Below, piece by piece: positions 4,999 through 5,562 of a stretch of DNA of 5,562 nt. Numbering within the stretch: position 1 is the stretch's first letter; each line of letters begins with the position of its first letter. Both the position numbers and the translations under genes were made by a program. The DNA is taken from positions 1-5,562 of the forward strand of contig CABGHH010000116.1 of NCBI GenBank assembly GCA_902158745.1, read 5' to 3'. The notes under the pieces are model-generated. The model was not told the DNA's origin. It was given only the letters and a program-made list of their open reading frames with translations, and did not search any database. The DNA is from Candidatus Methanolliviera sp. GoM_asphalt (GTDB taxonomy: Archaea; Halobacteriota; Methanoliparia; Methanoliparales; Methanoliparaceae).

Positions 4999-5562
4999 AT
5001 GTACGAAGACCTATTCCGGAAAACATTGAACATAGAAGATCCATGGGTGCTTGAAAGTGTAGATTTCGATCCAGACGCAAAAAGGATCGAGCTCTATCTC
5101 GATTTTGCACCTGGAACCAAATTTGACTGCCCTATATGTAATAAACCAGGATGTTCTGCTTATGACACCCAGGAGAAAGAATGGAGACATCTTGACTTCT
5201 TTCAGCATAAAGCATTTCTGCATTGCCGAGTTCCTAGGGTATCCTGTGATGAATGAGGTATTCACCAGATTAAAATCCCTTGGGCACGAGACTGTAGTGG
5301 ATTTAGCCTTCTCATGGATGCTTTAATCATGTCAATGGCTCAAAGCATGCAAATATCAGAAATTGCCGATATGATTGGAGAACATGATACAAGAGTTTGG
5401 CGAGTTGTAAAATATTATGTAGAAGATGCCAGATCACGAGAAGACTTTTCTGATGTCTCTATAATCGGAATTGATGAGACTTCGAGTGCGAACGGTCATA
5501 AATATGTTACGCTCGTGGTGGATTTCGCTACATCCAAGGTAATATACGTTTGCATAGGTAAA
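4999..5562 (+). pseudogene. ISL3-family transposase, interrupted by one in-frame TGA; 3' end beyond window
   Basis: The frame begins MYEDLFRKTLNIEDPWVLES. A zinc-finger region follows: CPIC (44-47), GC (51-52), WRHLDFFQHKAFLHCRVPR (62-80) and VSCDE (81-85). Codon 86 (5254-5256) is TGA. Without any shift the frame continues for 102 codons to the window edge: GIHQIKIPWARDCSGFS, then IADMIGEHDTRVWRVVKYYV (a helix-turn-helix-like segment usual in the family), and IGIDETSSANGHKYVTLVVD, where D159 of GIDE is the first residue of the catalytic DDE triad. The second Asp and the Glu lie outside the window; ISL3 transposases are usually about 400-440 residues. Codon 86 follows C83 with CxxX spacing, where a zinc ligand (Cys, or His in related copies) is expected. 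I infer a recent nonsense mutation; UGA decoding as Cys, Trp or selenocysteine is an untested alternative. Confidence 0.88.

Larger units (their letters stand above)
4943..5562 (+). mobile_element. Left part of an ISL3-family insertion sequence (boundaries unresolved)
   Basis: The transposase at 4999 defines an ISL3-type element whose right end lies beyond the window. The left terminal inverted repeat should be within about 50-200 bases upstream of 4999, but it cannot be placed without the partner end. The start given here is only the point after the last stop of the fragment at 4817-4939. Confidence 0.55.

Noticed and set aside
1..5562. CRISPR array, tRNA or rRNA gene
   Set aside because: No regularly spaced direct repeats, no tRNA cloverleaf-like or T-loop consensus and no rRNA-like segment were seen on either strand.

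Overview
The window looks archaeal. Its intact genes sit behind AT-rich TATA-like boxes and GGTG/GGAG-type ribosome binding sites, and the gene set (Mrp-type proton antiporter subunit, small stand-alone CBS-pair proteins, ISL3 transposase, group II intron debris) would suit a methanogen- or ANME-related euryarchaeote. This assignment is inference from family content and signals; no rRNA or marker gene is present.

Layout. Minus strand, 1-946: the N-terminal ~315 residues of an MrpD/NuoN-like membrane subunit, running off the left edge, behind a polypurine leader and a strong TATA box (~1061-1082). Minus strand, ~1127-1249: a decayed fragment resembling the middle of a GYD-domain protein. Minus strand, 1252-2090: two tandem CBS-pair proteins, clear duplicates of each other. 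A divergent promoter region (2091-2233) separates them from the plus-strand genes.

Plus strand, 2234-3448: an intact 404-residue GT-A-fold (GT2-like) glycosyltransferase. Plus strand, 3464-4282: a GT4 glycosyltransferase that followed it in the same operon. It is now a pseudogene with a one-base frameshift near 3860 and an internal deletion that joins the end of its N-domain to its C-terminal helix. The pair probably once built a cell-surface or solute glycan, with only the first enzyme still whole.

Right side, 4283-4998: a ~700 bp stretch without an intact gene. It holds an imperfect inverted-repeat element (4420-4517) abutting the first ~28 codons of a group II intron reverse transcriptase on the minus strand (4518-4602), and a short coding-like scrap (4817-4939, minus).

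Right edge, 4999-5562: the N-terminal part of an ISL3-family transposase with one in-frame TGA at a position where the zinc-finger ligand is expected. The reading frame is otherwise open to the window end.

I see no convincing new multi-gene system. The points most worth checking are the TGA at the ISL3 zinc-ligand position, the hidden GYD-like and reverse-transcriptase remnants, and the inverted repeat that cuts the reverse transcriptase exactly at its outer edge.
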